Assembly (NCBI RefSeq): GCF_023921125.1
Contig: NZ_CP099466.1
Location: 3,038,001 to 3,102,000, forward strand
Source: Arthrobacter caoxuetaonis
Lineage (GTDB): Bacteria > Actinomycetota > Actinomycetes > Actinomycetales > Micrococcaceae
Length of the DNA: 64,000 nucleotides
Direction of reading: 5' to 3'
Within the stretch, counting starts at the first letter, position 1. Each line of letters starts with the position of its first letter. Shown here piece after piece: positions 7,869 through 16,279 of the stretch. The notes under the pieces were generated by a model, which did no database searches, was not told where the DNA came from, and saw nothing but the letters and a program-made list of their open reading frames with translations. The position numbers and the translations under genes were made by a program.

Positions 7869-9803
7869 ATGGGGAAACACCGTTTGACTGCCGCCGTTCT
7901 GACCTTCTCGGTTCTGGGATTCTCGCTCACCGCGTGCTCCGGAGAGGACCGGCCGGCTCCCGAAGACGCGGCCGGAACCCTCGCTGAAGGACTCTCACAG
8001 CTCGATGTCTCCGGGAGCTCCTTCCTTGGGGCCACCCCCGATGAAGTGAACACCCAGCTGGCGGAATCGACCGCCGGACTTGCCCCGTTGACGCCGCAGG
8101 TCGCAGTCGGTTCGGTGGAGGAGACGGCCGAGGACGAGGCCATGGCCACCCTGAAATACGTGTGGGACGTCAACGCCTCGGAGACGGACTACAGCTATGA
8201 CACAACGGTCGCCCTCCAGCGGAACGAGGAGGACGTCTGGGAGGTAAAGTTCACGCCCGCAGCCGTCCACCCCGATCTGGCGCCAGGTGACCGTCTGGTG
8301 CGCGAGGTGACCCCCGCCCCGCGGGCAGACATTATCGGATCGGGCGGGCAGGTCATCGTGACGGAGCGCCCCGTCTGGAGTGTCGGGATCGACAAGACCT
8401 GGGTCGGGGAAGAAGAACTCGCAGCCTCGGCCGCCCGCCTCGCGGAATTCCTGGAGCTGGACCCTGCTGCCTACACGGCGCAGGTAGAGGCCGCCGGAGC
8501 AGAAGCATTCGTGGAGGCCGTTACCCTGCGGCAGGATACTGTCAGCCCGCCGGAAGAGTTCAAGGCACAGGTCGCGGAGATTCCCGGCGCCGCGGCGATC
8601 GCCGGCACCCTGCCGCTGGCACCCACACGCACGTTCGCCCGCGCCCTGCTGGGTTCAGTGGGCCAAGCCACGGCAGAGCTGATTGACGCTTCCGACGGCG
8701 CCCTCAGCGCAGGTGATGTCACCGGATTGTCGGGGCTGCAGCAGCAGTACGACGAGCAGCTGCGCGGCACCGACGGCGTCGTCATCCGGACAGTGAACGC
8801 CGAAGATGTCCCCTCGGCGCCGCTGTTCCAGTCCGAGCGTGCCAGCGGCCAGCCGCTGCAGACGACGCTGGACGCGCGGATGCAGAACCTCGCCGAATCA
8901 GTCCTGGAAGACGAACCCTCCGCCTCCGCACTGGTGGCCATCCAGCCCTCCAGCGGGAACATCCTCGCTGTGGCCAACGGCCCGGGAAGTGAAGGAGCCC
9001 AGACCGCGCTGCTGGGACAGTACGCCCCCGGTTCCACGTTCAAGATGGCGACGTCGCTGGCCATGCTGCGCTCCGGCGCGGCGCCCGAGACAGCAGTCTC
9101 CTGCCCGGAAGAACTGAACGTGGACGGACGGCTCTTCAACAACGCGAGCACGTATCCTGCCCAGTTCCTCGGAGAGATTCCGCTGCGCCAGGCATTCGCC
9201 CAGTCCTGCAACACGGCCTTCCTCAACGCACGCGGAACGGTAGCCCAGCCGGACCTCGCCTCGGCTGCCCAGTCGCTGGGACTTGGAGTGACTGCCTCGA
9301 TCGGCACGCCTGCCTACTTTGGTTCCGTCCCCGAGGCAGCGGAGGGAACCCTCCACGCCGCATCGATGATTGGGCAGGGTGAGGTCCTGGTCAGTCCGCT
9401 GGCCCTCGCGGTTGCCGGAGCGTCGGTTGCCAAGGGGGAACGTGTTTCTCCTGCCCTGGTCCAGCCCGCAAATGCGGCTTCCGGGTCCTCCGCTCCTGCA
9501 TCCGGTTCCGCCGCCCCGGAAGCCGCTCCCCTGACCGCCGGGGAAGCAGAAACGCTCCGCTCCCTGATGCGTTCGGTGGTGACCGACGGCGGAGTGCAGC
9601 TGCTCCAGAGCGTTCCCGGAGAACCCGTCCTGGCGAAAACCGGCACCGCCGAGTTTGGCAGCGACACCCCGCCGCGCACCCACGCCTGGGTTGTGGCGAT
9701 TCAGGGGGACCTCGCCGTCGCACTTTTCATTGAAGAGGGCGAACTCGGTTCCACCTCCGGCGGACCGGTGATGAAGGCGTTCCTGGACGGACTGGCCGGA
9801 TAA
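7869..9803 (+). CDS. Penicillin-binding lipoprotein, D,D-transpeptidase (PBP-lipo type)
   Basis: A membrane-anchored peptidoglycan crosslinking enzyme. The signal peptide ends in lipobox LTAC (Cys23), so the protein is a lipoprotein facing the wall. A MecA-type NTF2-like domain (about 30-150) precedes a dimerization region and the transpeptidase domain with all three motifs: S389-T-F-K392, S446-C-N448 and K590-T-G592. At 644 residues it resembles mycobacterial PBP-lipo (Rv2864c) in domain order. A short Ser/Ala-rich loop (about 538-558) lies before KTG. The start is leaderless. The next gene is a tandem duplicate that has lost the catalytic residues, so this copy probably supplies the enzyme activity. 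Confidence 0.93.
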   Translation: MGKHRLTAAVLTFSVLGFSLTACSGEDRPAPEDAAGTLAEGLSQLDVSGSSFLGATPDEVNTQLAESTAGLAPLTPQVAVGSVEETAEDEAMATLKYVWDVNASETDYSYDTTVALQRNEEDVWEVKFTPAAVHPDLAPGDRLVREVTPAPRADIIGSGGQVIVTERPVWSVGIDKTWVGEEELAASAARLAEFLELDPAAYTAQVEAAGAEAFVEAVTLRQDTVSPPEEFKAQVAEIPGAAAIAGTLPLAPTRTFARALLGSVGQATAELIDASDGALSAGDVTGLSGLQQQYDEQLRGTDGVVIRTVNAEDVPSAPLFQSERASGQPLQTTLDARMQNLAESVLEDEPSASALVAIQPSSGNILAVANGPGSEGAQTALLGQYAPGSTFKMATSLAMLRSGAAPETAVSCPEELNVDGRLFNNASTYPAQFLGEIPLRQAFAQSCNTAFLNARGTVAQPDLASAAQSLGLGVTASIGTPAYFGSVPEAAEGTLHAASMIGQGEVLVSPLALAVAGASVAKGERVSPALVQPANAASGSSAPASGSAAPEAAPLTAGEAETLRSLMRSVVTDGGVQLLQSVPGEPVLAKTGTAEFGSDTPPRTHAWVVAIQGDLAVALFIEEGELGSTSGGPVMKAFLDGLAG

Positions 9804-9900
9804 ACCCCGCGGTTCCCGGGCCGCTTCCCGCGCGGTAACGATTCCGGGCTCCGGCGGGGCAATTCGCATCCCCTCTGTCCAGATTCAGACCGGGCGCGGA

Positions 9901-9912
9901 TAGCCTTTGCGG
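9901..9912 (+). promoter_or_regulatory. Leaderless-type -10 element (TAGCCT) of the PBP paralogue
   Basis: TAGCCT at 9901-9906 ends 6 nt before ATG 9913. The flanks closely match those before the first PBP gene, so the duplication appears to have included this promoter. Confidence 0.65.
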
Positions 9913-11613
9913 ATGGGGAAACACCGGCTGCTTGCTTCATTGTTGTCCTTTTCGGTACTCGGCTGCTCCCTTGCGGCGTGTGCCTCCACCGAACGCCCCG
10001 CGCCCGAGGATTCCGCCGGCGTGCTTGCTGACGGGCTGTCCCGCCTGGACGTCTCGGGTGGCCTGTTCGCCAGTTCCACCGTTGACGCCGTGAACGGCAT
10101 GCTGGCGCATCTGGTCTCGGGCATGGCCCCGCTCAAACCGACCGTCACCGTTGCAGGCGTCGAGGAGATCTCCGGCAACGAAGCGGAAGCCACGCTGGAC
10201 TGGGTCTGGGACATCAACGCATCCGATACCGACTACAGCTACTCCACAAATGTCACCCTTCAGCTTGGTGCGCAGAATAAGTGGGAAACCCGCTTCCGTT
10301 CAACCACCGTCCACCCGGACCTGGAGCCCGGTGAACGACTGGTCCGGGAGACAACGACCGCCCCGCGGGCAGACATCCTCGGCGCACGTAATGCTGTGCT
10401 GGTGCGGGATACACCCGTCTGGCATGTCGGGATCGATAAATCCGTCCTGACCGAAAGGGAATACGGGACCTGGGCCGACTATCTTGCCCGTTACCTGGAG
10501 CTGGACCCTGGCGCCTACACCGCCGAGGTCCTGGCTGCGGGACGGCGGGACTTCGTGGAGGCCGCCACGCTGCGCAAGGACCGCGTCGCAGCCACGTTCG
10601 AAGCGGACATTGCCACCATTCCAGGTGCTGCCACCCATTCGGGACGCCAGTCGCTTGCCTCCTACCCGTCGTTTGCCCAACCGCTGCTCGGCACCGTCGG
10701 CACCGCACCGGAGGAGCTGATAGCTGCAACCAACGGAGAACTCGCTCCGGGTGACGAGGCCGGGCTCAGCGGCCTGCAGCAGGAATACGATGCCCAGCTG
10801 CGCGGAGCCGCCGCCGTGAAGGTGAGGATCGCCAACGCCGATCAGAAGCTTTCGGAACCCCTCTTCGAATTGCCGGCTGAACCTGGGGCGCCATTGCAGA
10901 CCACTCTGGATCCCGGCCTTCAGTCCCTGGCGGAATCCGCGCTTGACGGCGAATCCTCGGCTGCTGCCCTCGTTGCCGTGCGGCCCTCCACCGGCGGCAT
11001 CCTTGCTGCCGCCAACGGGCCCGGGAGCAAAGGCGCACAAACCGCACTCCTTGGCGAATATCCTCCGGGTTCCATGTTCGAGCTCGTCACGGGTCTGGCC
11101 GAGCAGCGTGGCGGCGACGATTCGCCGGACAGCGTGGCCGCCGCCGCGCGTGCCCTCGGCATCGGAACCGAATGGCGGTTGGGAACCGCCGCCGCGGCGG
11201 GATCCGTACCGCAGACGGGTGCCCAAGCCGAGCAGGCTGCCGTCCTGGCCGGGCAGGGCGGCGTGAGGCTCTCACCCCTGGCCGTCGCCGTCGCGGGCGC
11301 CTCCATGGCCAGGGGAGAACGCGTCACACCCCTGCTGATTACGCCTGGCCCGGAACCCGGGGAGAGCCCGGAGACTGAATCCGTTACAGGCGGCGAAGCT
11401 GCGAAGCTCCGCCGCGCACTGCTTACACCCGGAGGCGGCGCCCAGATGATGGCAGGGACAGCTGCTTCGGAGTCTGGGAAAGCAAGCCATTCCTGGGCCC
11501 TCGCGGTGGACGACGACCTCGCCGTTGCAGTGTTTATCGACAACGGCGCTGCGGACCCGGACTCGGCAGCGAGCCTGCTGCTTGAGATCTTCCTTGCCGC
11601 GGTGGCCGGCTAG
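9913..11613 (+). CDS. Catalytically dead PBP-lipo paralogue (pseudo-transpeptidase)
   Basis: A lipoprotein of 566 residues (lipobox LAAC, Cys23) collinear with the preceding PBP through its MecA-type N-domain and most of the transpeptidase fold. The active site is destroyed: the SxxK motif S-T-F-K has become S387-M-F-E390, about 55 residues carrying the SCN motif are missing, and the KTG strand reads MMAGTAAS. The frame is open end to end and the lipobox and leaderless promoter are kept, so this looks like a maintained non-enzymatic protein, not a fresh pseudogene. Possible roles are a regulatory or scaffold partner of the active PBP, or a wall or beta-lactam sensor; neither is shown. I choose ATG 9913; a TTG at 9907 is in frame. 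Confidence 0.85.
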   Translation: MGKHRLLASLLSFSVLGCSLAACASTERPAPEDSAGVLADGLSRLDVSGGLFASSTVDAVNGMLAHLVSGMAPLKPTVTVAGVEEISGNEAEATLDWVWDINASDTDYSYSTNVTLQLGAQNKWETRFRSTTVHPDLEPGERLVRETTTAPRADILGARNAVLVRDTPVWHVGIDKSVLTEREYGTWADYLARYLELDPGAYTAEVLAAGRRDFVEAATLRKDRVAATFEADIATIPGAATHSGRQSLASYPSFAQPLLGTVGTAPEELIAATNGELAPGDEAGLSGLQQEYDAQLRGAAAVKVRIANADQKLSEPLFELPAEPGAPLQTTLDPGLQSLAESALDGESSAAALVAVRPSTGGILAAANGPGSKGAQTALLGEYPPGSMFELVTGLAEQRGGDDSPDSVAAAARALGIGTEWRLGTAAAAGSVPQTGAQAEQAAVLAGQGGVRLSPLAVAVAGASMARGERVTPLLITPGPEPGESPETESVTGGEAAKLRRALLTPGGGAQMMAGTAASESGKASHSWALAVDDDLAVAVFIDNGAADPDSAASLLLEIFLAAVAG

Positions 11614-11616
11614 CCC

Positions 11617-12075
11617 TTAACGGCCGAAGGGAGCTGGCCCGGGGCCTCCCGGATAGGCAGCGTACGGCGTCCGGGAGTTGTACGGCACCAGTCCGGGGCC
11701 GGAGGTGGGAACAATCCGCTTGCCGAGGGGAACCAGCGAAATAGGGATCATCTTGAGGTTCGCAATGCCCAGCGGAATGCCGATGATGCTCACGAACATC
11801 GGAATTGCGGTCAGGACATGCCCGATGGCAATCCAGATACCCGCGAAAACCAGCCAAATGACGTTTCCGAGGGTGGCCAGCACCCCGGTTCCCCGCCCGC
11901 TGTCGATCACGGTACGTCCGAAAGGCCAGAGTGCATAGGAAGCGATGCGGAAGGACGCGATCCCGAACGGGATGGTCACAATCAGCAGGCAGCAGATGAT
12001 GCCGGCGGCCACATAGCCAAGGGCCAGCCAGATGCCGCCGAACAGGAGCCAGATGACGTTCAGGATTGCCTTCAT
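11617..12075 (-). CDS. YccF domain inner-membrane protein
   Basis: A 152-residue protein made of two tandem YccF repeats (about 1-55 and 62-118). Each opens with N-V-I-W-L and contains the I-P-F-G-I/I-P-L-G-I-A motif between hydrophobic helices, giving about four membrane segments. The C-terminal 30 residues are Pro/Gly-rich. Family function is unknown; it is predicted to sit in the cytoplasmic membrane. It is convergent with the PBP paralogue, with 3 nt between stops and no clear terminator. Confidence 0.85.
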   Translation of the reverse strand: MKAILNVIWLLFGGIWLALGYVAAGIICCLLIVTIPFGIASFRIASYALWPFGRTVIDSGRGTGVLATLGNVIWLVFAGIWIAIGHVLTAIPMFVSIIGIPLGIANLKMIPISLVPLGKRIVPTSGPGLVPYNSRTPYAAYPGGPGPAPFGR

Positions 12076-12146
12076 GACCCTATTGTTCTCCAGATGTCCC
12101 GCTGAGTCACGACCGGGCCTCTTTCCCGGGCCGCCGCGGGTATGCC

Positions 12147-12158
12147 TAGACTGGGGGC
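12147..12158 (+). promoter_or_regulatory. Leaderless-type -10 element (TAGACT)
   Basis: TAGACT at 12147-12152 lies 6 nt before ATG 12159 of the PPOX-like gene. Confidence 0.65.
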
Positions 12159-12632
12159 ATGCCGCGAACCAACGATGATGCCACGGTCCCTGTCGAACTC
12201 GGAGCCAGCGAATGCTGGGACTACATCCGCCAGTCCTCCGTGGGACGCCTCGCTGTGATCTCCGGCGGACGTCCCGAAATCTTCCCCATCAACTTCGCCG
12301 TGGACCACGGTTCGGTCGTCTTCCGCACCGCTGAAGGCACCAAGCTCTCCGCGGCCCTGGACGACTCCCCCGTTGCCTTCGAGATCGACGGCTACGACGA
12401 CCGTCTGAGTTTCGCCTGGAGCGTGGTGCTGAAGGGAACCGCATCGCGGCTCGAATCCATCGAGGACGTCCTGGACTCGGCTGAGCTGGAGCTTTTCCCC
12501 TGGCAGGAGGGCGAGAAGAACCATTTCATCCGCATCGAGCCGGAAGAGATTTCCGGCCGCCGCTTCCTGATCAATAACGCCGCACGCCGCCACGTCCTCG
12601 CGGCCCGCCGCCGCCAGGCGTTCACGGAATAG
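12159..12632 (+). CDS. Pyridoxamine 5'-phosphate oxidase-like (flavin split-barrel) protein
   Basis: A 157-residue protein of the Pyridox_oxase_2-like group: SVGRLAVISGGRPEIFPINF forms the first barrel strands, then VVFRTAEGTKL, PVAFEIDG and the VVLKGTASRL strand. Members bind FMN, F420 or heme and act as small reductases or binders; the cofactor cannot be assigned here. It starts leaderless and is followed after one base by the HutD-like gene, so the two are almost certainly co-transcribed. Confidence 0.8.
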   Translation: MPRTNDDATVPVELGASECWDYIRQSSVGRLAVISGGRPEIFPINFAVDHGSVVFRTAEGTKLSAALDDSPVAFEIDGYDDRLSFAWSVVLKGTASRLESIEDVLDSAELELFPWQEGEKNHFIRIEPEEISGRRFLINNAARRHVLAARRRQAFTE

Positions 12633-12633
12633 C

Positions 12634-13203
12634 ATGCCCGCTCCAGTACTGAGTTTCGCCGCTCTTCCGTCCCGGTCCTGGGGCAGCAATTCCGGCCGCG
12701 CCAAGGACCTGGCCACCGGACCGGCCGGCCCCTCAGGCTCCCCCGGCTGGCGCCTGTCCGCCGCAACCATCGAGAAGTCCGGCCCGTTCACGTCCTTCGA
12801 GGGCACGGACCGGATCACCGTCCCGGTGGAAGGCGAACTGCTGCTCCTCGACGTGGACGGCACCGAGCACGCCATGGAAAGGCTGCGCCCGCTGCGCTAC
12901 CCCGGCGACGTACCGGTTCAGGCGTCCCTGCCCACCGGTGAGGTGACGGTACTGAACACGTTCGTGGACCGGAACAGCTACGGAGCCGCCGTCATGGTGG
13001 TGGAACTGTCCAAGAAGAATCCGCCGTCCCTCGGCCCGGACCAGTTTCTGGTGCTGCTCCAGGGGTCTGCCAAGGCCGTGCTCGACGGCGGAAGCCGCAC
13101 CGAAGAGCTCGATTTGCTGGACACCGTTGCCGGCGGCGCCGACCAGCCCCAGGTGCTTGGCCGCGGATTTGCCGCCGTCGTCAGCTTTTACCCGCTGGAC
13201 TAA
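12634..13203 (+). CDS. HutD/Ves family cupin protein
   Basis: A 189-residue double-stranded beta-helix protein with the HutD pattern: WRLSAATIEKSGPFTSFEG, then DRITVPVEGELLLLDVDG, LRYPGDVPVQASLPTG, VTVLNTFVDR and a terminal cupin half. HutD-type proteins accompany histidine utilization in some bacteria, but no hut gene is nearby, so the role is open. The start follows the previous stop by one nucleotide, implying coupling with the PPOX-like gene. Confidence 0.8.
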   Translation: MPAPVLSFAALPSRSWGSNSGRAKDLATGPAGPSGSPGWRLSAATIEKSGPFTSFEGTDRITVPVEGELLLLDVDGTEHAMERLRPLRYPGDVPVQASLPTGEVTVLNTFVDRNSYGAAVMVVELSKKNPPSLGPDQFLVLLQGSAKAVLDGGSRTEELDLLDTVAGGADQPQVLGRGFAAVVSFYPLD

Positions 13204-13250
13204 GCCGGAATCAGACGCCCAAAGGGGCTGCGCCGGGGTACGGACGTGTC

Positions 13251-13262
13251 TAGCATCAAGGC
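13251..13262 (+). promoter_or_regulatory. Leaderless-type -10 element (TAGCAT)
   Basis: TAGCAT at 13251-13256 lies 6 nt before ATG 13263 of the helix-hairpin-helix gene. Confidence 0.65.
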
Positions 13263-13484
13263 ATGAGCACATCACCGACCTCATCGACATCACCGACGTC
13301 ATTGAACGAGCTGCCCCGGATCGGGGCGCCGGCGTCCCGGGGGCTTGGCGCCGCGGGTTTCACCACGCTTCGCCAGCTTGCCGGCGTGCCGCGGCAGGAC
13401 CTCGCCCAGCTGCACGGTGTGGGGCCAAAGGCCCTGGACATCATTGAAGCGGCCCTAAGTGAACACGGCCTGAGCCTCAAATAA
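13263..13484 (+). CDS. Small helix-hairpin-helix DNA-binding protein
   Basis: A 73-residue protein. After a Ser/Thr-rich start, residues about 18-70 form paired HhH motifs: LPRIGAPASRGLGAAGFTTL and LAQLHGVGPKALDIIEAAL, the latter with the canonical GVGP hairpin. Such modules bind DNA backbone non-specifically. It has no partner domain, so the target is unknown. It is a single gene with a leaderless promoter and a strong terminator. Confidence 0.8.
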   Translation: MSTSPTSSTSPTSLNELPRIGAPASRGLGAAGFTTLRQLAGVPRQDLAQLHGVGPKALDIIEAALSEHGLSLK

Positions 13485-13489
13485 CTGCA

Positions 13490-13525
13490 AAAGGCCCTGC
13501 ACCCGAAAACGGGTGCAGGGCCTTT
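13490..13525. terminator. Bidirectional rho-independent terminator
   Basis: AAAGGCCCTGCACCCG (13490-13505) pairs perfectly with CGGGTGCAGGGCCTTT (13510-13525) around AAAA. It lies between the convergent HhH gene and the helicase. Confidence 0.92.
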
Positions 13526-13539
13526 GTTATGCGCTGTGG

Positions 13540-15141
13540 CTAGCGGCCGCGGCGTTCGTTCGACGCCGGTGCGGTTGCGCGGCGGGGACCGGCGGCACGG
13601 GCCGGACGGCCTGCGCCTGCCGGAGCTGCCGAACGGGTGCCGGCTGAGCGGTGGGTGCCCGCTGCGGCGACGTCGCCGGCACGCTGGCCGGTGGCGGGGC
13701 GGCGGTTGCGGCCCTGAGTGGTGGCTGCGGCGGCCGAGCCGCGGCGGCCTTCAGGGCTGCGCTGGGCGCGGGGAGCCTCGGAGGAGGCAGTGCGCTCGGC
13801 AGAGACGCGTCCGCGTCCGCCTGCACCGCCGCGTCCGCCGGCACGGGTACCGGTACCGGTACCGGTGCGGGCTGCGCGCTTGCGCTGGGCGTTGGCTCCG
13901 GTGGAGCGTCCTGCACCCTGCTGCGGGGACTTCGCTGCCAGCTGGGCTGCACGGACGTGCGGCTCGATGACGGCGGCGCGTTCGCCGATCAGCTTCGCGA
14001 TCGACGGGGAATTGTGGGAGACCTTCTCGATCGAGACGTCGACGCCGGCAGCCTTCATCAGCTTGGACACCTCGCCCTTCTGCTCGGGAAGGGTCACGGT
14101 GACGACGGTGCCGTCGGAACCGGCACGGGCAGTACGGCCCGAGCGGTGCAGGTAGGCCTTGTGCTCCGTGGGCGGATCGATGTGGACGACCAGCTCGACG
14201 TCGTTCACGTGGACGCCGCGGGCGGCCACGTCGGTGGCGACCAGCACGCGGACGTCGCCGGAGGCGAACTCGGCCAGGTTGCGGTCACGGGCGTTCTGCG
14301 AGAGGTTGCCGTGCAGGTCAACGGTGGGGATTCCGCTGTCCGTGAGGAACTTGGCCATCTTGCGGGCATGGTGCTTGGTGCGCATGAACATGATGCGGCG
14401 GCCATGGCCGGAGGCCAGTTCCTTGACCAGAAGCTTCTTGGCGGTCTGGTCCTGGACCAGCAGCACGTGGTGCTCCATGGTGCTGACTGCAGCCTGCGGC
14501 TCGTCCACGGAGTGGGTCAGCGGGTTGGAGAGGTAGCGGCGGACCAGCTTGTCCACTCCGTTGTCCAGCGTGGCGGAGAAGAGCATGCGCTGGCCCTTTT
14601 CCGGGGTGCGGTCCAGCAGGCGCTGGACGACCGGAAGGAACCCGAGGTCGGCCATGTGGTCAGCCTCGTCCAGCACGGTGATTTCCACCGCGTCCAGGCT
14701 GATGACCTTCTGCTTCATCAGGTCCTCGAGCCGGCCGGGGCAGGCAATAACAATGTCGACGCCGGCGCCCAGTGCCTTTTCCTGGCGCTGCTGGGACACG
14801 CCGCCGTAGATGACGGTGGTGTTCAGGCCCAGCTCGGCGGCGAGGGGCTCGATGACGTTGTTGATCTGGGTCGCAAGTTCACGCGTCGGCGCCAGGACCA
14901 GGCCCAGGGGGCGGTTCGGGCGGCGGCGGTAGGCAGCCTCGGCCTCGGCCAGGCGGGTTACCAGCGGGAGCGAGAACGCAAGGGTCTTGCCGGAACCGGT
15001 CCGGCCGCGGCCCAGGACATCCCGGCCCTTGAGGGTATCGGGAAGGGTTTCCACCTGGATGGGGAACGGCTCTGCGATTCCCTGGGCGGAGAGGATGGAA
15101 ACAAGTGCCTTGGGTACGCCAAGTGCAGCAAAAGTGGTCAT
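13540..15141 (-). CDS. DEAD-box RNA helicase with long basic RG-rich tail
   Basis: A 533-residue ATP-dependent RNA-unwinding enzyme, probably for ribosome assembly or mRNA remodelling. All core motifs are visible: the FPIQ Q-motif region, GRTGSGKT (motif I), PTRELA (Ia), LDEADHM near residue 157 (II), SAT (III), VATDVAARG (V) and HRSGRTARAG (VI). Residues about 420-533 are a disordered tail rich in Arg, Gly and Ala, typical of RNA-binding extensions of RhlE-like actinobacterial helicases. No strong Shine-Dalgarno precedes ATG 15141. Up to about 200 nt of untranslated DNA lies upstream, room for a structured leader. Confidence 0.93.
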   Translation of the reverse strand: MTTFAALGVPKALVSILSAQGIAEPFPIQVETLPDTLKGRDVLGRGRTGSGKTLAFSLPLVTRLAEAEAAYRRRPNRPLGLVLAPTRELATQINNVIEPLAAELGLNTTVIYGGVSQQRQEKALGAGVDIVIACPGRLEDLMKQKVISLDAVEITVLDEADHMADLGFLPVVQRLLDRTPEKGQRMLFSATLDNGVDKLVRRYLSNPLTHSVDEPQAAVSTMEHHVLLVQDQTAKKLLVKELASGHGRRIMFMRTKHHARKMAKFLTDSGIPTVDLHGNLSQNARDRNLAEFASGDVRVLVATDVAARGVHVNDVELVVHIDPPTEHKAYLHRSGRTARAGSDGTVVTVTLPEQKGEVSKLMKAAGVDVSIEKVSHNSPSIAKLIGERAAVIEPHVRAAQLAAKSPQQGAGRSTGANAQRKRAARTGTGTGTRAGGRGGAGGRGRVSAERTASSEAPRAQRSPEGRRGSAAAATTQGRNRRPATGQRAGDVAAAGTHRSAGTRSAAPAGAGRPARAAGPRRATAPASNERRGR

Positions 15142-15405
15142 GAAAAGACGGCAACTTTCGGTAAGTGGCCCCCTAAGCCGTGTGGCGCAGAGGGTTCGCC
15201 GAAGAAAAGTCAGACAGTGTCCACCGCCTCGGCCAACGGATTCAGCCGGCGGGACAAAAGAAAGCGTTCATCGACGCAGGTTGCGCTGCTTACACACGCG
15301 GCTTTTAGGCGCGGCAGTCGCAACAACTTGCCCCAGTTTACCGGATGAACGCCAGTAACCTAATCGGCGGCCCTCGGGCGGCACGGCCGCATCCCTGCAC
15401 CCGGT

Positions 15406-15419
15406 TAGCATTAACGGTG
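15406..15419 (+). promoter_or_regulatory. -10 element (TAGCAT) of trmB
   Basis: TAGCAT at 15406-15411 is 5 nt before an in-frame GTG (15417) and 8 nt before ATG (15420). No Shine-Dalgarno is present, so the message is leaderless or nearly so. Confidence 0.5.
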
Positions 15420-16274
15420 ATGACTACTGAACCAGCCCTTCCCGTTTCCGACGACGCCGACGGCGCGGAAGGCCCGGAAACACAGCATTTCCGTGCGCCG
15501 GTGTCCTTCGTCCGCCGGGGTTCCCGGCTTCAGGGACGGCGCCAGCAGGCCTGGGACGAACTCTCCGACGTCTTCGTGATCGATGTCCCCCGTGTCTCTT
15601 CCGACACCTCCGTGGATCCGGAGTATGTGTTCGACGCCGAAGCCGCCTTTGGCCGCAAGGCGCCCCTCGTCGTCGAGATTGGTTCCGGCCTGGGCGAAGC
15701 CATTACCCACGCCGCGGAGCAGAACCCGGAGAAGAACTATCTGGCGGTGGAGGTCTATCTACCCGGCCTCGCGCAGACACTGCAGCGCATCGGGCAGAAG
15801 AACCTGACCAACGTCCGGGTTGTCCAGGCGAATGCCCCCGAGGTCCTCTCCACCATGCTGCCGGCCGGCTCGGTCGATGAACTCTGGGTGTTCTTCCCTG
15901 ACCCCTGGCACAAGACCCGCCACCACAAGCGCCGGATGGTGAAGGATTCCTTCGCTGAGCTGGCGGCCCGGGCTCTGGTCCCGGGCGGCCTGTGGCGCCT
16001 GGCCACGGACTGGTCCGACTACGCCGTACAGATGCGCGACGTCCTGGATGCCTCCCCGTGCTTCGAAAACCTGCATCCCGGTGAACGCGGCGGGCCGGAC
16101 GGCCCGCTGACCCAGGTTCACGCCCAGGGCCTGGAAGGCAAGGAGGCCTCCGACGACGTCGACACCCGCGGCGGCTGGGCCCCGAGGTTCGAGGGCCGTA
16201 CCCTGACCAGCTTCGAGAACAAGGCCCACCAGGCCAACCGCCTCATCTTCGACCTGACCTACCGCAAGGCCTGA
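15420..16274 (+). CDS. trmB: tRNA (guanine-N7)-methyltransferase TrmB
   Basis: TrmB methylates G46 of tRNAs with SAM. The 284-residue protein has the SAM motif EIGSGLGEAI near residue 90, the acidic VEVY position, and the diagnostic FPDPWHKTRHHKRR catalytic segment. The N-terminal 35 residues are a disordered extension common in actinobacteria. ATG 15420 follows an extended -10; GTG 15417 is equally possible. An upstream in-frame ATG at 15345 would put coding sequence through the promoter and is unlikely. The NYN-domain gene follows after 5 nt. Confidence 0.95.
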   Translation: MTTEPALPVSDDADGAEGPETQHFRAPVSFVRRGSRLQGRRQQAWDELSDVFVIDVPRVSSDTSVDPEYVFDAEAAFGRKAPLVVEIGSGLGEAITHAAEQNPEKNYLAVEVYLPGLAQTLQRIGQKNLTNVRVVQANAPEVLSTMLPAGSVDELWVFFPDPWHKTRHHKRRMVKDSFAELAARALVPGGLWRLATDWSDYAVQMRDVLDASPCFENLHPGERGGPDGPLTQVHAQGLEGKEASDDVDTRGGWAPRFEGRTLTSFENKAHQANRLIFDLTYRKA

Positions 16275-16279
16275 TTCCC

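Noticed and set aside
9913..11613. A beta-lactam-resistant transpeptidase (MecA-like resistance gene)
   Set aside because: All catalytic motifs are missing, so it cannot replace the transpeptidase activity of a normal PBP.
13651..15348. A 565-codon open frame on the plus strand
   Set aside because: It is antisense to the DEAD-box helicase, which has all conserved motifs. Long antisense frames are common in GC-rich DNA and this one shows no domain.
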